Source of the DNA: Caloramator sp.
Lineage (GTDB): Bacteria; Bacillota; Clostridia; Clostridiales; Caloramatoraceae
NCBI GenBank assembly: GCA_026418935.1
Contig: JAOAAJ010000008.1
Coordinates: 1-35,015, forward strand
Length of the DNA stretch: 35,015 nucleotides
Reading direction: 5' to 3'
Translations under genes and position numbers: made by a program
The notes under the pieces: model-generated
What the model saw: only the letters and a program-made list of their open reading frames with translations
Databases searched by the model: none
Told to the model about the DNA's origin: nothing
Shown here: positions 26,849 through 34,714 of the stretch, piece by piece
How positions within the stretch are numbered: the first letter of the stretch is position 1
How the letters are laid out: each line of letters begins with the position of its first letter

Positions 26849-26877
26849 GCCCCCCTAAAAAAATAAAAAAGGACGTA
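26849..26877 (+). promoter_or_regulatory. Putative SigI promoter for the DUF5667 gene
   Basis: CCCCCC (26850-26855) and CGTA (26874-26877), within CGTATTA, are separated by 18 bases. It lies 38 bases before the start codon. The C-run is conspicuous in an otherwise AT-rich gap, and no sigma-A -10 is seen. Confidence 0.55.
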
Positions 26878-26915
26878 TTAATAGGTGAAAACAAAAAATT
26901 AGGGAGGGATTTAAA

Positions 26916-27962
26916 GTGAAAAAATATTTAGCTTTATCAACAGCACTATTACTTATGTTCAATATTACAATAGCAAAGGCAGATGTTCAAGGTGCAGATG
27001 CTGGAATAACTCCAGATAGTATACTTTATCCAGTAGATAAGCTTATTGATGAAGTAAAGATTTCACTAACCTTTGATGAAGAAAAGAAGGCAGAAGTTAC
27101 AGCAGATGTAGCAGAGGAGAGACTTGCAGAGGCAGAGGTTATGGCAGAAGAAGGTAAAGAGGAACTTGTAAAACCTGCGGTAGAGGAATATCAACAAAAG
27201 ATGGATACAGCACAGGAGACAGTACAAAAGATAGTCTCTGAAGAGCCAAAGGATGAGACAGTTACTGAAGAGGCTGTAAATAAGGTTAATGAGTTAAAAA
27301 ACAGAATAGAAAATAGATATAAAAATTCAATTGAGGTTTTAAATAAAATACAAGAGAAGGTATCTGAAAATGCAAAGCCTACTATACAGAAGGTTATTGA
27401 ACTTCAAACACAAAAGAAGCAGACAGTATTAAGTCTAATTGATAAAAAACAGGAGATGTATAATACAAGAAAACAAGCTGTTGAAGCAAGAAAGGCATTA
27501 GAAAAGGCGAAGGAATCAAATAATGAAGAAGAAATAAAAAAGGCAGAAGAAGCATTAAAACAAGCACAAGAAGCACTTGAGGCTAAAAAGCAGGAGATGA
27601 AACAGATAAGAGAACAGGCAAGGGAAGTTGTAAAGACAAGAAATGAATTAAGAAAGCAAACAAGGGAAGTTTTAAAGGAAGAAGTAAAGAATGGGACAAT
27701 AACAAAGGAAGAGGCAAAGCAGGTTGAAAGGGAAATAAACCACAGCCTTCTTAAGAAGGATGAAATAAAAGATGTTAATAAAGAGATTAAGAAGGAAATA
27801 AAGAAAGAAGAAATAAAGCAAAAGGTAGAAGAGAAGAGAGAAAAAATTAAAGAAAAAATTAGAGAGAGAAAGAACAAAAAAGATAATAATAAAACAGAAG
27901 ATGGTAAAATAGATTCAGAACAAAACAATTCTACTAACAACGATGAAGTTAAAGAAAACTAA
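26916..27962 (+). CDS. Secreted DUF5667 coiled-coil protein
   Basis: The protein has 348 residues. A signal peptide (about 1-22, ending near AKA) is followed by a DUF5667 block (about 30-130; GITPDSILYPVDKLIDEVKISLTFDEEKKAE, then AEERLAEAE). Long Lys/Glu/Gln-rich helices, probably coiled coil, run from about 130 to 330, and the tail is Asn/Glu-rich. No catalytic motif is visible. The start is GTG, with AGGGAGGGAT upstream. It is read from the putative SigI promoter and is the likely SigI target. A minus-strand frame across it is a composition shadow. Confidence 0.82.
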   Translation: MKKYLALSTALLLMFNITIAKADVQGADAGITPDSILYPVDKLIDEVKISLTFDEEKKAEVTADVAEERLAEAEVMAEEGKEELVKPAVEEYQQKMDTAQETVQKIVSEEPKDETVTEEAVNKVNELKNRIENRYKNSIEVLNKIQEKVSENAKPTIQKVIELQTQKKQTVLSLIDKKQEMYNTRKQAVEARKALEKAKESNNEEEIKKAEEALKQAQEALEAKKQEMKQIREQAREVVKTRNELRKQTREVLKEEVKNGTITKEEAKQVEREINHSLLKKDEIKDVNKEIKKEIKKEEIKQKVEEKREKIKEKIRERKNKKDNNKTEDGKIDSEQNNSTNNDEVKEN

Positions 27963-27968
27963 TAAATT

Positions 27969-28001
27969 ATAGGTGCCAGACATTATAGTTTTGGCACCTA
28001 T
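27969..28001 (+). terminator. Terminator after DUF5667 gene
   Basis: ATAGGTGCCA and TGGCACCTAT form a perfect 10-bp stem with a 13-base loop and a T run after it. Confidence 0.85.
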
Positions 28002-28069
28002 TTTTATACAGATGTCTATTAACTGAAAGATTGTATTAATAAAAAATCTATAAAAATTGAAAAATAATG

Positions 28070-28098
28070 TTGACAAAACTTTCAATTGTTTATATAAT
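28070..28098 (+). promoter_or_regulatory. Consensus sigma-A promoter of met operon
   Basis: TTGACA and TATAAT are both perfect and separated by exactly 17 bases. It stands 25 bases before the first riboswitch. No second promoter is seen between the two riboswitches. Confidence 0.85.
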
Positions 28099-28122
28099 CT
28101 TAATCAAGAATTAAATAAAACG

Positions 28123-28251
28123 CTCTTATCAAGAGAGGTGGAGGGACTGGCCCGATGAAGCCCGGCAACCTGCGAAAGGCAAGGTGCCAAATCCTGCAGC
28201 GAAAGCTGGGAGATGAGAGAGGAGTGCCTCTTTCATCAAAGAGGTTTTTTT
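28123..28251 (+). ncRNA. SAM-I (S-box) riboswitch, copy 1
   Basis: P1 arms are CTCTTATC and GATGAGAG. The S-box core AGGTGGAGGGACTGGCCCGATGAAGCC-type blocks, GGCAACC and the AAGGTGCCAAATCC block are all in order. The P4 hairpin has loop GAAA. An intrinsic terminator CCTCTTT/AAAGAGG with T tract (28227-28251) follows. SAM binding would favour this terminator. It is followed by a second near-identical copy. Confidence 0.97.
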
Positions 28252-28298
28252 ATTGTCTATTTAGGAAAATTATATATATTGTACAAAATAATAACAGG

Positions 28299-28427
28299 CT
28301 CTTATCAAGAGAGGTGGAGGGACTGGCCCGATGAAGCCCGGCAACCTGCGAAAGGCAAGGTGCCAAATCCTGCAGCAAAGGCTGGGAGATGAGAGAGGAG
28401 TGCCTCTTTCATCAAAGAGGATTTTTT
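28299..28427 (+). ncRNA. SAM-I (S-box) riboswitch, copy 2
   Basis: It is the same structure as copy 1, 176 bases downstream. It differs by two bases in the P4 loop (AAAG instead of GAAA) and by one at the terminator tail. Its own terminator (28403-28427) is complete. metN begins about 80 bases on. Confidence 0.97.
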
Positions 28428-28507
28428 ATTAATTCTTTAGGAAAATAATATAATATAATCAATAAAATAACATAATTGTGTGTAAATTTTTAAAAAGGGG
28501 TGTTAAT

Positions 28508-29284
28508 GTGATCCAAATTAAAAATCTAAAAAAGAGCTATCTTATTAACGGTAAGAAGACCGATGCACTTAAGGGAATCAATTTAAGAATAGAAAAGGGA
28601 CAGGTATTTGGAATAATAGGAAAAAGTGGTGCAGGAAAGTCAACTCTTTTAAGATGCCTAAACTTGCTTGAAACACCAGATGACGGAGAAATTATAGTTG
28701 AAGGTAGGGATATAACTAAATTTAATAAAAGGGAGCTTAGAGACTATAGAAAAAATGTTAGTATGATATTCCAACATTTTAATCTACTTTCAAATTCAAA
28801 TGTATATAAGAATGTTGCATTCCCTCTTGAAATAGCAGGACACAAAAAGGATTATATTGAAAAAAGAGTTAGGGAACTTTTAAAGATTGTAGGATTAGAA
28901 GATAAAGAAAACGAATATCCTTCAAATCTATCCGGTGGTCAAAAACAGAGGGTAGCAATAGCAAGGGCACTTGCAAATAACCCTAAAATACTTCTATGTG
29001 ATGAGGCAACATCAGCCTTAGATCCTCTTACAACAAAACAAATTTTAGACCTTTTATTAGAACTGAATAAGACATTAGGTTTAACAATTGTTCTAATTAC
29101 CCACGAGATGGATGTGGTAGAGAGAATTTGCAGTAATGTTGCGGTTATGGAAAAGGGAGAAATTGTTGAAGAGGGAATAAAGGAGGAGGTATTTAAAAGT
29201 CCAAAGTCAAAGACTTTAAAACAGTTTCTGCAAAGTGAAAAAGGTGGAGTTATATACTTAGACTTTAAAGAAAGAGCAATATAA
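28508..29284 (+). CDS. metN: Methionine ABC transporter ATP-binding protein, no NIL domain
   Basis: The protein has 258 residues. Walker A is GKSGAGKST, the Q-loop lies in MIFQHFNLL, the ABC signature is LSGGQKQR, Walker B is LLCDEATSALD and the switch His is THEMD. The usual MetN is about 340 residues with a C-terminal NIL (ACT-like) domain that senses methionine. Here the protein stops about 15 residues after the ABC core's end, so that domain is missing. GTG at 28508 is chosen for AAAAGGGG upstream. It is the first gene of metN-metI-metQ. Confidence 0.93.
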   Translation: MIQIKNLKKSYLINGKKTDALKGINLRIEKGQVFGIIGKSGAGKSTLLRCLNLLETPDDGEIIVEGRDITKFNKRELRDYRKNVSMIFQHFNLLSNSNVYKNVAFPLEIAGHKKDYIEKRVRELLKIVGLEDKENEYPSNLSGGQKQRVAIARALANNPKILLCDEATSALDPLTTKQILDLLLELNKTLGLTIVLITHEMDVVERICSNVAVMEKGEIVEEGIKEEVFKSPKSKTLKQFLQSEKGGVIYLDFKERAI

Positions 29285-29297
29285 GGAGGTGGATAAT

Positions 29298-29948
29298 ATG
29301 AATGAAATATTAAAATTAGTTTTTCCATCATTTTTAGATACACTATATATGGTCTTTTTCTCAACACTATTTTCTATTATTTTGGGTGCTCCACTTGGAA
29401 TATTCTTAGTTCTTACTGATAAAGAGGGACTACTTAAAATGCCAAACCTAAATTCTATAATAGGTTCATTAATTAATATAACAAGGTCAATACCATTTAT
29501 TATATTAATTATTATACTTTTTCCCCTTTCAAGAGTCATTGTTGGTACAACGATAGGAAAAGAAGCTGCAGTGGTGCCACTATCCATTGCAGCAGCTCCC
29601 TTCGTTGCAAGAGTGGTGGAATCTGCTTTAAAGGAGGTAAATAAAGGGGTAATAGAGGCGGCAGTATCCTTGGGAGCTTCTACACCTCAAATAGTTTTAA
29701 AGGTTTTAATAAAGGAGGCTCTTCCAAGTTTAATATTAGGTATTACATTAACAATTGTAAATATTATAGGATATTCTGCAATGGCAGGTGTTATAGGAGG
29801 TGGTGGAATAGGGGATTTGGCAGTAAGATATGGGTATCAAAGATTTAGAACAGATGTACTTATAGTTACTGTTATAATTTTGATACTACTTGTTGAAATA
29901 ACACAGAGAACAGGAAATTATTTTGCAAAAAAAATTGACAGGAGGTAA
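29298..29948 (+). CDS. metI: Methionine ABC transporter permease
   Basis: The protein has 216 residues with about five membrane helices. The ABC-permease EAA motif is at EAAVSLGASTPQIVLKVLIKEALPSLILG. GGGGIGDLAVRYGYQRF is the MetI-type C-terminal block. ATG is 10 bases after AAGGAGG. It forms the membrane pore with MetN and MetQ. Confidence 0.95.
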   Translation: MNEILKLVFPSFLDTLYMVFFSTLFSIILGAPLGIFLVLTDKEGLLKMPNLNSIIGSLINITRSIPFIILIIILFPLSRVIVGTTIGKEAAVVPLSIAAAPFVARVVESALKEVNKGVIEAAVSLGASTPQIVLKVLIKEALPSLILGITLTIVNIIGYSAMAGVIGGGGIGDLAVRYGYQRFRTDVLIVTVIILILLVEITQRTGNYFAKKIDRR

Positions 29949-29953
29949 TAACT

Positions 29954-30760
29954 ATGAAGTTAAGAAAATTTACAGTAGCAATATTATGTGTATCACTACT
30001 ATTAACAGGAGTTACAGGTTGTTCTAAGAAGGAGGCAACAAATACAAAGAAGATTGTAGTTGGTGCGACACCTCTTCCTCATGCAGAGATATTAAATTAC
30101 ATAAAACCAAAGCTTCAAGAAAAGGGTATTGAACTTGAAGTTAAAGAGTTTACAGATTATGTTACACCTAATACTGCATTAAATGATAAGCAAATAGATG
30201 CAAACTTTTTTCAACATATTCCATATCTTGATGAGTTTAATAAGGAAAAGGGATTAAATCTTGTATCGGTTGCAAAGGTACACGTTGAGCCAATGGGGGC
30301 TTATTCAGAAAAAATAAAGAGCAAGGATGAAATTAAGGATGGAGCAGTAGTTGCAATACCAAACGATGCAACAAACGAAGGTAGAGCACTTCTACTTTTA
30401 CAAAAACAGGGTTTAATAAAGCTAAAGGATAACAGTTTAACACAAACTCCAAAGGACATAGTTGAAAATCCAAAGAATCTACAATTTAAAGAGTTAGAAG
30501 CAGCACAGCTTCCAAGAGTTTTAAAGGATGTTGATTTTGCAGTAATAAACACAAACTACGCACTTGAAGCAAAATTAAATCCAGTAAAGGATAGTATTTT
30601 TATTGAAGATAAGGATTCACCATATGCAAATGTTTTAGTTACAAGACAAGATAATAAGGATAATGAACTTATTAAGGAACTTATCAACATACTTCAATCA
30701 GAGGATGTTAAAAAGTTTTTAGAAGAAAAGTACCAAGGTGCAGTTGTCCCAGCATTCTAA
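29954..30760 (+). CDS. metQ: Methionine-binding lipoprotein MetQ
   Basis: The protein has 268 residues. The lipoprotein signal ends at the lipobox TGVTGC (about residue 23). The NlpA-type core follows with VGATPLPHAEIL, DANFFQHIPYLDEFN, AIPNDATNEGRALLLLQ and the C-terminal VKKFLEEKYQGAVVPAF. It captures methionine for MetNI. ATG is 7 bases after GGAGGT, and metI ends five bases before it. A long hairpin ends the operon. Confidence 0.95.
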   Translation: MKLRKFTVAILCVSLLLTGVTGCSKKEATNTKKIVVGATPLPHAEILNYIKPKLQEKGIELEVKEFTDYVTPNTALNDKQIDANFFQHIPYLDEFNKEKGLNLVSVAKVHVEPMGAYSEKIKSKDEIKDGAVVAIPNDATNEGRALLLLQKQGLIKLKDNSLTQTPKDIVENPKNLQFKELEAAQLPRVLKDVDFAVINTNYALEAKLNPVKDSIFIEDKDSPYANVLVTRQDNKDNELIKELINILQSEDVKKFLEEKYQGAVVPAF

Positions 30761-30804
30761 TTAAGAATAAAAGGTGCAGAGTTTACTGCACCTTTTATTC
30801 TTAA
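30761..30804. terminator. Bidirectional terminator, perfect 19-bp stem
   Basis: TTAAGAATAAAAGGTGCAG and CTGCACCTTTTATTCTTAA pair around AGTTTA. The arm includes the stop codon of the converging ligase gene. Confidence 0.85.
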
Positions 30805-32537
30805 ATTTCCTTATTTAATATTTTTAAATTTAAACCAGCTAAAGCCCAAAACAAGGGGGCAACATAAACAACGCTATCGTTAAAAATTCCAGCAATTAAG
30901 TATGATATAAGAGCAAAAAATATTGAGATAGATACCAACTTATTAAAATTTTCTTCTATAGTGGTAATTTTTCTAAGGCTAAAAATTAGATAAGAGATTA
31001 TGAATAATAAAAATGCTAAAGTTCCAATAACTCCAATGTTTAATGCATTTTGTAAATACATATTATGAGGCTTGTCTACTAAGATATTTGGAGTACCTAA
31101 AAATAAGAATTTACCTATGTAATCATATTGAGGGAAATATAATGCATAGGTGTCGGGGCCATATCCTAAAAATAAAGTGTTTTTTATTAATGGAATAGAC
31201 CTTGACCATATATATACTCTTCCAGAACCAAGTCTTTCTTTTCCATTTACATTTAACTTATCTACAGAGCTTATGTTGTTGATTTTTCCGCTGTAATTTA
31301 ATATTTTAAATCCTTCAGAAGTTTTAATTATATTTAAGTCATCATAACCATTATTTATAGTTAGTACAGGGATATTGTTATAATTATTAATAAAATATTT
31401 GATTTGAGAATAGGTTGGATTATTAAAGAGAAACTCTTTTTTATCAGCATCAAATTTAAAGGGAACTTTTTTGTTATTTTCATCTACAACATAAATCCTA
31501 TCATTATCTATTATAAAATTTAATTTAGATTGGTTAAAATCAATAGAAATTACGTTGTCTTTTATTCTAATATCCTTTAAATTATAAGACGTAGTAGAAG
31601 TAATGCTTTTATTTATATCAACAAAAAGACTCTCTATTTTATTTCCAATATAGCTGCTTGATAAAGAATTTATAATGGTATATACAAGAAAATAAATGAT
31701 TATAATAGGTATAACATATTTTATATTTTTTAATACTTCTTTGTATTTATAAATTACAAAAAATATAACTGCAACAATAACTCCTAATATTCCAGCTCTG
31801 GAATGACAGGCTATTAGGCTAAAAAACATAATAACAGAAAGTATTCCATAAATTATTCTCTTTTTTTCGCTGTATAGCACATATAGAATAAATGTAATCA
31901 AGAATGATATAGCCATAAAGCTTCCTACATAATTTGAGTTATATAATGTTGCATATACATATCTTGGTCCAGGATTAAATTTTATATACACTTTTCCTAA
32001 ATATTCTAATTGGAATTGATGAAGCCTACCTACAATATAATTTTTTATAAAATCTAAATTAAAAAACTGAAGTATGGAAATTGTTCCTACTAAAGTTGAA
32101 GAAATTAAAAAGGAATTTAATAAAAATTTTACGTCTTTAACTTTAGGCACAATAGCAAAAATAAAAAATATAATTATGTATGCAAAAAGAACTATTGCCC
32201 CTTCATATCTATCAGGGAATCCCCAAAGAGAAATGTCTTTGTATTTAGAAAACACTGTTGATAGAATAATAAAGAATAAGTAAATAAAAAGAGGAATGTA
32301 CATTTTAGAACCTTTAACATTAATATCATCTTTTCTTAACCTGTAAAGTAGAGAAATTAATGAGAATAATACTAATATTAATAATACTTTACTTTTGTAG
32401 TAGGAAAAATAATCAAAGTTTACTCCTGCAATCCAAAAATTCTTAAGATGGTCAGGTAATATTATTATTTTTTCATAAACAATTAAAGGAACAAAAAAAA
32501 TAAGACATAGTGGTAATAAATATATTTTTTTCAACAT
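30801..32537 (-). CDS. O-antigen ligase-like (Wzy_C) membrane protein
   Basis: The protein has 578 residues. About ten membrane helices are split by an extracytoplasmic insert (about residues 287-435) of beta-strand character, with repeated VxVVDENN-like and LTINNGYDDL segments. The Wzy_C-type region follows, with SGRVYIWSRSIPLIKNTLFLGYGPDTY and the HNMYLQNALNIGVIG block (the His of the ligase family). The proteins transfer or polymerise glycan units outside the membrane; in this Gram-positive host the acceptor may be a cell-wall glycan or protein. ATG follows GGAGGGGT. The role is unproved. Confidence 0.85.
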   Translation of the reverse strand: MLKKIYLLPLCLIFFVPLIVYEKIIILPDHLKNFWIAGVNFDYFSYYKSKVLLILVLFSLISLLYRLRKDDINVKGSKMYIPLFIYLFFIILSTVFSKYKDISLWGFPDRYEGAIVLFAYIIIFFIFAIVPKVKDVKFLLNSFLISSTLVGTISILQFFNLDFIKNYIVGRLHQFQLEYLGKVYIKFNPGPRYVYATLYNSNYVGSFMAISFLITFILYVLYSEKKRIIYGILSVIMFFSLIACHSRAGILGVIVAVIFFVIYKYKEVLKNIKYVIPIIIIYFLVYTIINSLSSSYIGNKIESLFVDINKSITSTTSYNLKDIRIKDNVISIDFNQSKLNFIIDNDRIYVVDENNKKVPFKFDADKKEFLFNNPTYSQIKYFINNYNNIPVLTINNGYDDLNIIKTSEGFKILNYSGKINNISSVDKLNVNGKERLGSGRVYIWSRSIPLIKNTLFLGYGPDTYALYFPQYDYIGKFLFLGTPNILVDKPHNMYLQNALNIGVIGTLAFLLFIISYLIFSLRKITTIEENFNKLVSISIFFALISYLIAGIFNDSVVYVAPLFWALAGLNLKILNKEI

Positions 32538-32557
32538 AACCCCTCCTTTATTTGTAA

Positions 32558-32586
32558 ATTATAACAAAAAATTAATTGTGAGTCCA
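32558..32586 (-). promoter_or_regulatory. Promoter for the ligase gene
   Basis: On the minus strand TGGACT and TATAAT are separated by 17 bases, and the -10 is extended (TGT before it). Confidence 0.55.
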
Positions 32587-32652
32587 TTAATATAAAAAAT
32601 AATTATTTTATTAAATAAAGTTTGTATCTAAATTATTTTATAAGTATATCTA

Positions 32653-32701
32653 AAAAGCCCTATGATGGATTAAGAAATTAAAATCCATTCATAGGGCTTT
32701 T
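32653..32701 (-). terminator. Terminator/inverted repeat after DUF4153 gene
   Basis: AAAAGCCCTATGATGGATT and AATCCATTCATAGGGCTTTT pair with one bulged base. The minus strand ends in a T run. It is a close relative of the hairpin at 1398-1458. Confidence 0.8.
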
Positions 32702-32763
32702 CGAAACTAATTGCCTTATTTATTAATATTTAAAGTTTAATTTTAACTATATATTAGTCTTTT

Positions 32764-34491
32764 TTATTGCTTTTCATTAAACATTATAAAGAAATCACAT
32801 CCATCAATGCTTATATTTTCGCTGTCATCAATCCTTCCTGAAACATTATTTAATATAATTCTAACCCTTATATTTTCATTTTCATCATTTAAAGATAACT
32901 CTTCAATTTTAAGTTCCATATCTGGCTTGATTGAGCCATATTTTTTATAGGCATTTTGAATAATCTCTTTAATATTTTTTCTATAGACTTCTTTATCTTT
33001 TTTAAATATAACTAATTCTGATTTGGAATTGTAGTACTTAAAACTAAAATCCTTTGAGTTTTGTACTTCTTGATTATATGAATTTAGCTGTATAAAGTAT
33101 TCATATCCTTTAATATCTATTAGGCTGTTTGGAGCAATTCTAAAGTAAAAATACTGTTCCTTTGGATAATAAGGTGTTTCGAAGTTAAATCCTAAAACAT
33201 CCTTCATTTTTGATGAGTTAAAATCTTTTGGTACATATTTTAATTTATCTATACCCTGTCTTGTTTCAAAATAAGAAATTATGCTGCTTATTTTTCTCTG
33301 ATCATCTATACTTACATTTGGATTTTTTTGTATTTTTCCATCCTTCAGCATATTGTTTTTAATTAATAGATTTTCAAAACGCTTGTTTTGACTATATCTT
33401 GAAATACTGAAGCTGGAAATTGGAGTAAATAGCGAAATAAAAATTGTTAATGCAAGGGTAAAAGGTATTAATGTGTTTTTAGGCTGTTTATTTATATTCC
33501 AGTATATAAATACAAATAAAATCCATATTCCTGCAATGATTACATAATATCGTGGTTCAGTTACACCGTATGCATTTATTCTTATTCCCATAGAGAAAAA
33601 CATCATTATAATTAAAGGTATGATAATTTTAGTTATTATTTTTGTAAAGTAGTATGCAATTGGCACATCCTTATTAATTGGATAAACAAAGAATATTACC
33701 AATATAGTTATAAAGGAATACCAAAGTACAAGGTGAGAAACAAGTCCTTTTGGCCAATTTTGAGTTACTATTATCTTGAAAAAGTAGATATATAAAATAA
33801 CTGTATAGGCACTTAAAAGTGGAATAACTATATAGTTTAAAAGTATATTAAAGGCTCTTGGAAAATCAAATTTTGTAAAAGTGTCTTCCTTCTTGGGTAC
33901 AAGGGATAGGAAATAGTTTACTGCAAAGATAAGGAGGCATATAAACCAAGTTTCTATATATGTTTCTGATTCAACTTTTATTCCAAGTAGGCTATCGATT
34001 GTAAACAATATCGCACTTAAACCCAAGAAGAGAACTGCTGTGTATATTGCTGTAATAAAAAATCCTGTAAATATTTTAATTGAATACATTTCAAAATTTT
34101 CTCTGCTTAAAAAGTAGGGTACAAATAGAAATACCAAGTAAAATATTAAATTTGTTCCAACAAATCTTGATGTACTTATATAGTCCAATTTGTTAAGGAA
34201 AATAAAGTAGTATCCGATAATTAAAATAATGGAGGTTAAATAGTAAAGGAGAAGTTGTTTCAAATCTTTACTTCTTCTTTCCCAAAGGAGTTTAAAACTT
34301 AATGTTATTGGTATGGATAATGCGAAAATCATAGCCAATCTTTGTAGTGTTAAAGAAGGTTCCCTTTTTTGCTCAATCATAATGATTATGGTGAGGCATG
34401 TTGCAAAGGCTGATAAAAAAGTTAAAGGAAAACGCCTTATGCTCTTTTCAAATGCTTTAGTAACTTTTAATGTCAAGTTTGAAATTCTCAT
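32764..34491 (-). CDS. DUF4153-family membrane protein
   Basis: The protein has 575 residues. It has about ten to twelve N-terminal membrane helices (to about residue 375) and a soluble C-terminal part of about 200 residues. It has the family's opening RRFPLTFLSAFATCL, and SISRYSQNKRFENLLIKNNMLKDGK, which ends the membrane part. The function is unknown. ATG follows AAGGGAG. The promoter-like site at 34523-34528 lies just upstream. Confidence 0.75.
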   Translation of the reverse strand: MRISNLTLKVTKAFEKSIRRFPLTFLSAFATCLTIIIMIEQKREPSLTLQRLAMIFALSIPITLSFKLLWERRSKDLKQLLLYYLTSIILIIGYYFIFLNKLDYISTSRFVGTNLIFYLVFLFVPYFLSRENFEMYSIKIFTGFFITAIYTAVLFLGLSAILFTIDSLLGIKVESETYIETWFICLLIFAVNYFLSLVPKKEDTFTKFDFPRAFNILLNYIVIPLLSAYTVILYIYFFKIIVTQNWPKGLVSHLVLWYSFITILVIFFVYPINKDVPIAYYFTKIITKIIIPLIIMMFFSMGIRINAYGVTEPRYYVIIAGIWILFVFIYWNINKQPKNTLIPFTLALTIFISLFTPISSFSISRYSQNKRFENLLIKNNMLKDGKIQKNPNVSIDDQRKISSIISYFETRQGIDKLKYVPKDFNSSKMKDVLGFNFETPYYPKEQYFYFRIAPNSLIDIKGYEYFIQLNSYNQEVQNSKDFSFKYYNSKSELVIFKKDKEVYRKNIKEIIQNAYKKYGSIKPDMELKIEELSLNDENENIRVRIILNNVSGRIDDSENISIDGCDFFIMFNEKQ

Positions 34492-34522
34492 AAAAATTCT
34501 CCCTTCAAAGCTTATTACTAAT

Positions 34523-34528
34523 ATTATA
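34523..34528 (-). promoter_or_regulatory. -10 element for DUF4153 gene
   Basis: On the minus strand TATAAT stands about 31 bases before the start codon, with a T-rich, weak -35. The remaining gap to 34714 is AT-rich and has no clear gene. Confidence 0.45.
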
Positions 34529-34714
34529 CTACAATAATTTATAAAAAAATTAAAAAATGGTATAAATTTTTAGAATTTATTTTTTATCAAATTTTAATTT
34601 TTAGATAAGAGTTAACATATAAAATAATGTTATATGAATAGGTCATTAAAGGAATTTGTATTTAAATGTAGAATTATAAATTAAGAAGGCTTAAATGTTT
34701 TGGAGGAAACATAG

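Noticed and set aside
27404-27940. Long minus-strand frame inside the DUF5667 gene
   Set aside because: Lys/Glu codon runs on one strand give Phe/Leu/Ser-rich open frames on the other; no ribosome binding site.
34612-34632. TAACAT/ATGTTA inverted repeat upstream of the last gene
   Set aside because: It is a 6-bp match in very AT-rich sequence with no regulator evidence, so chance is likely.
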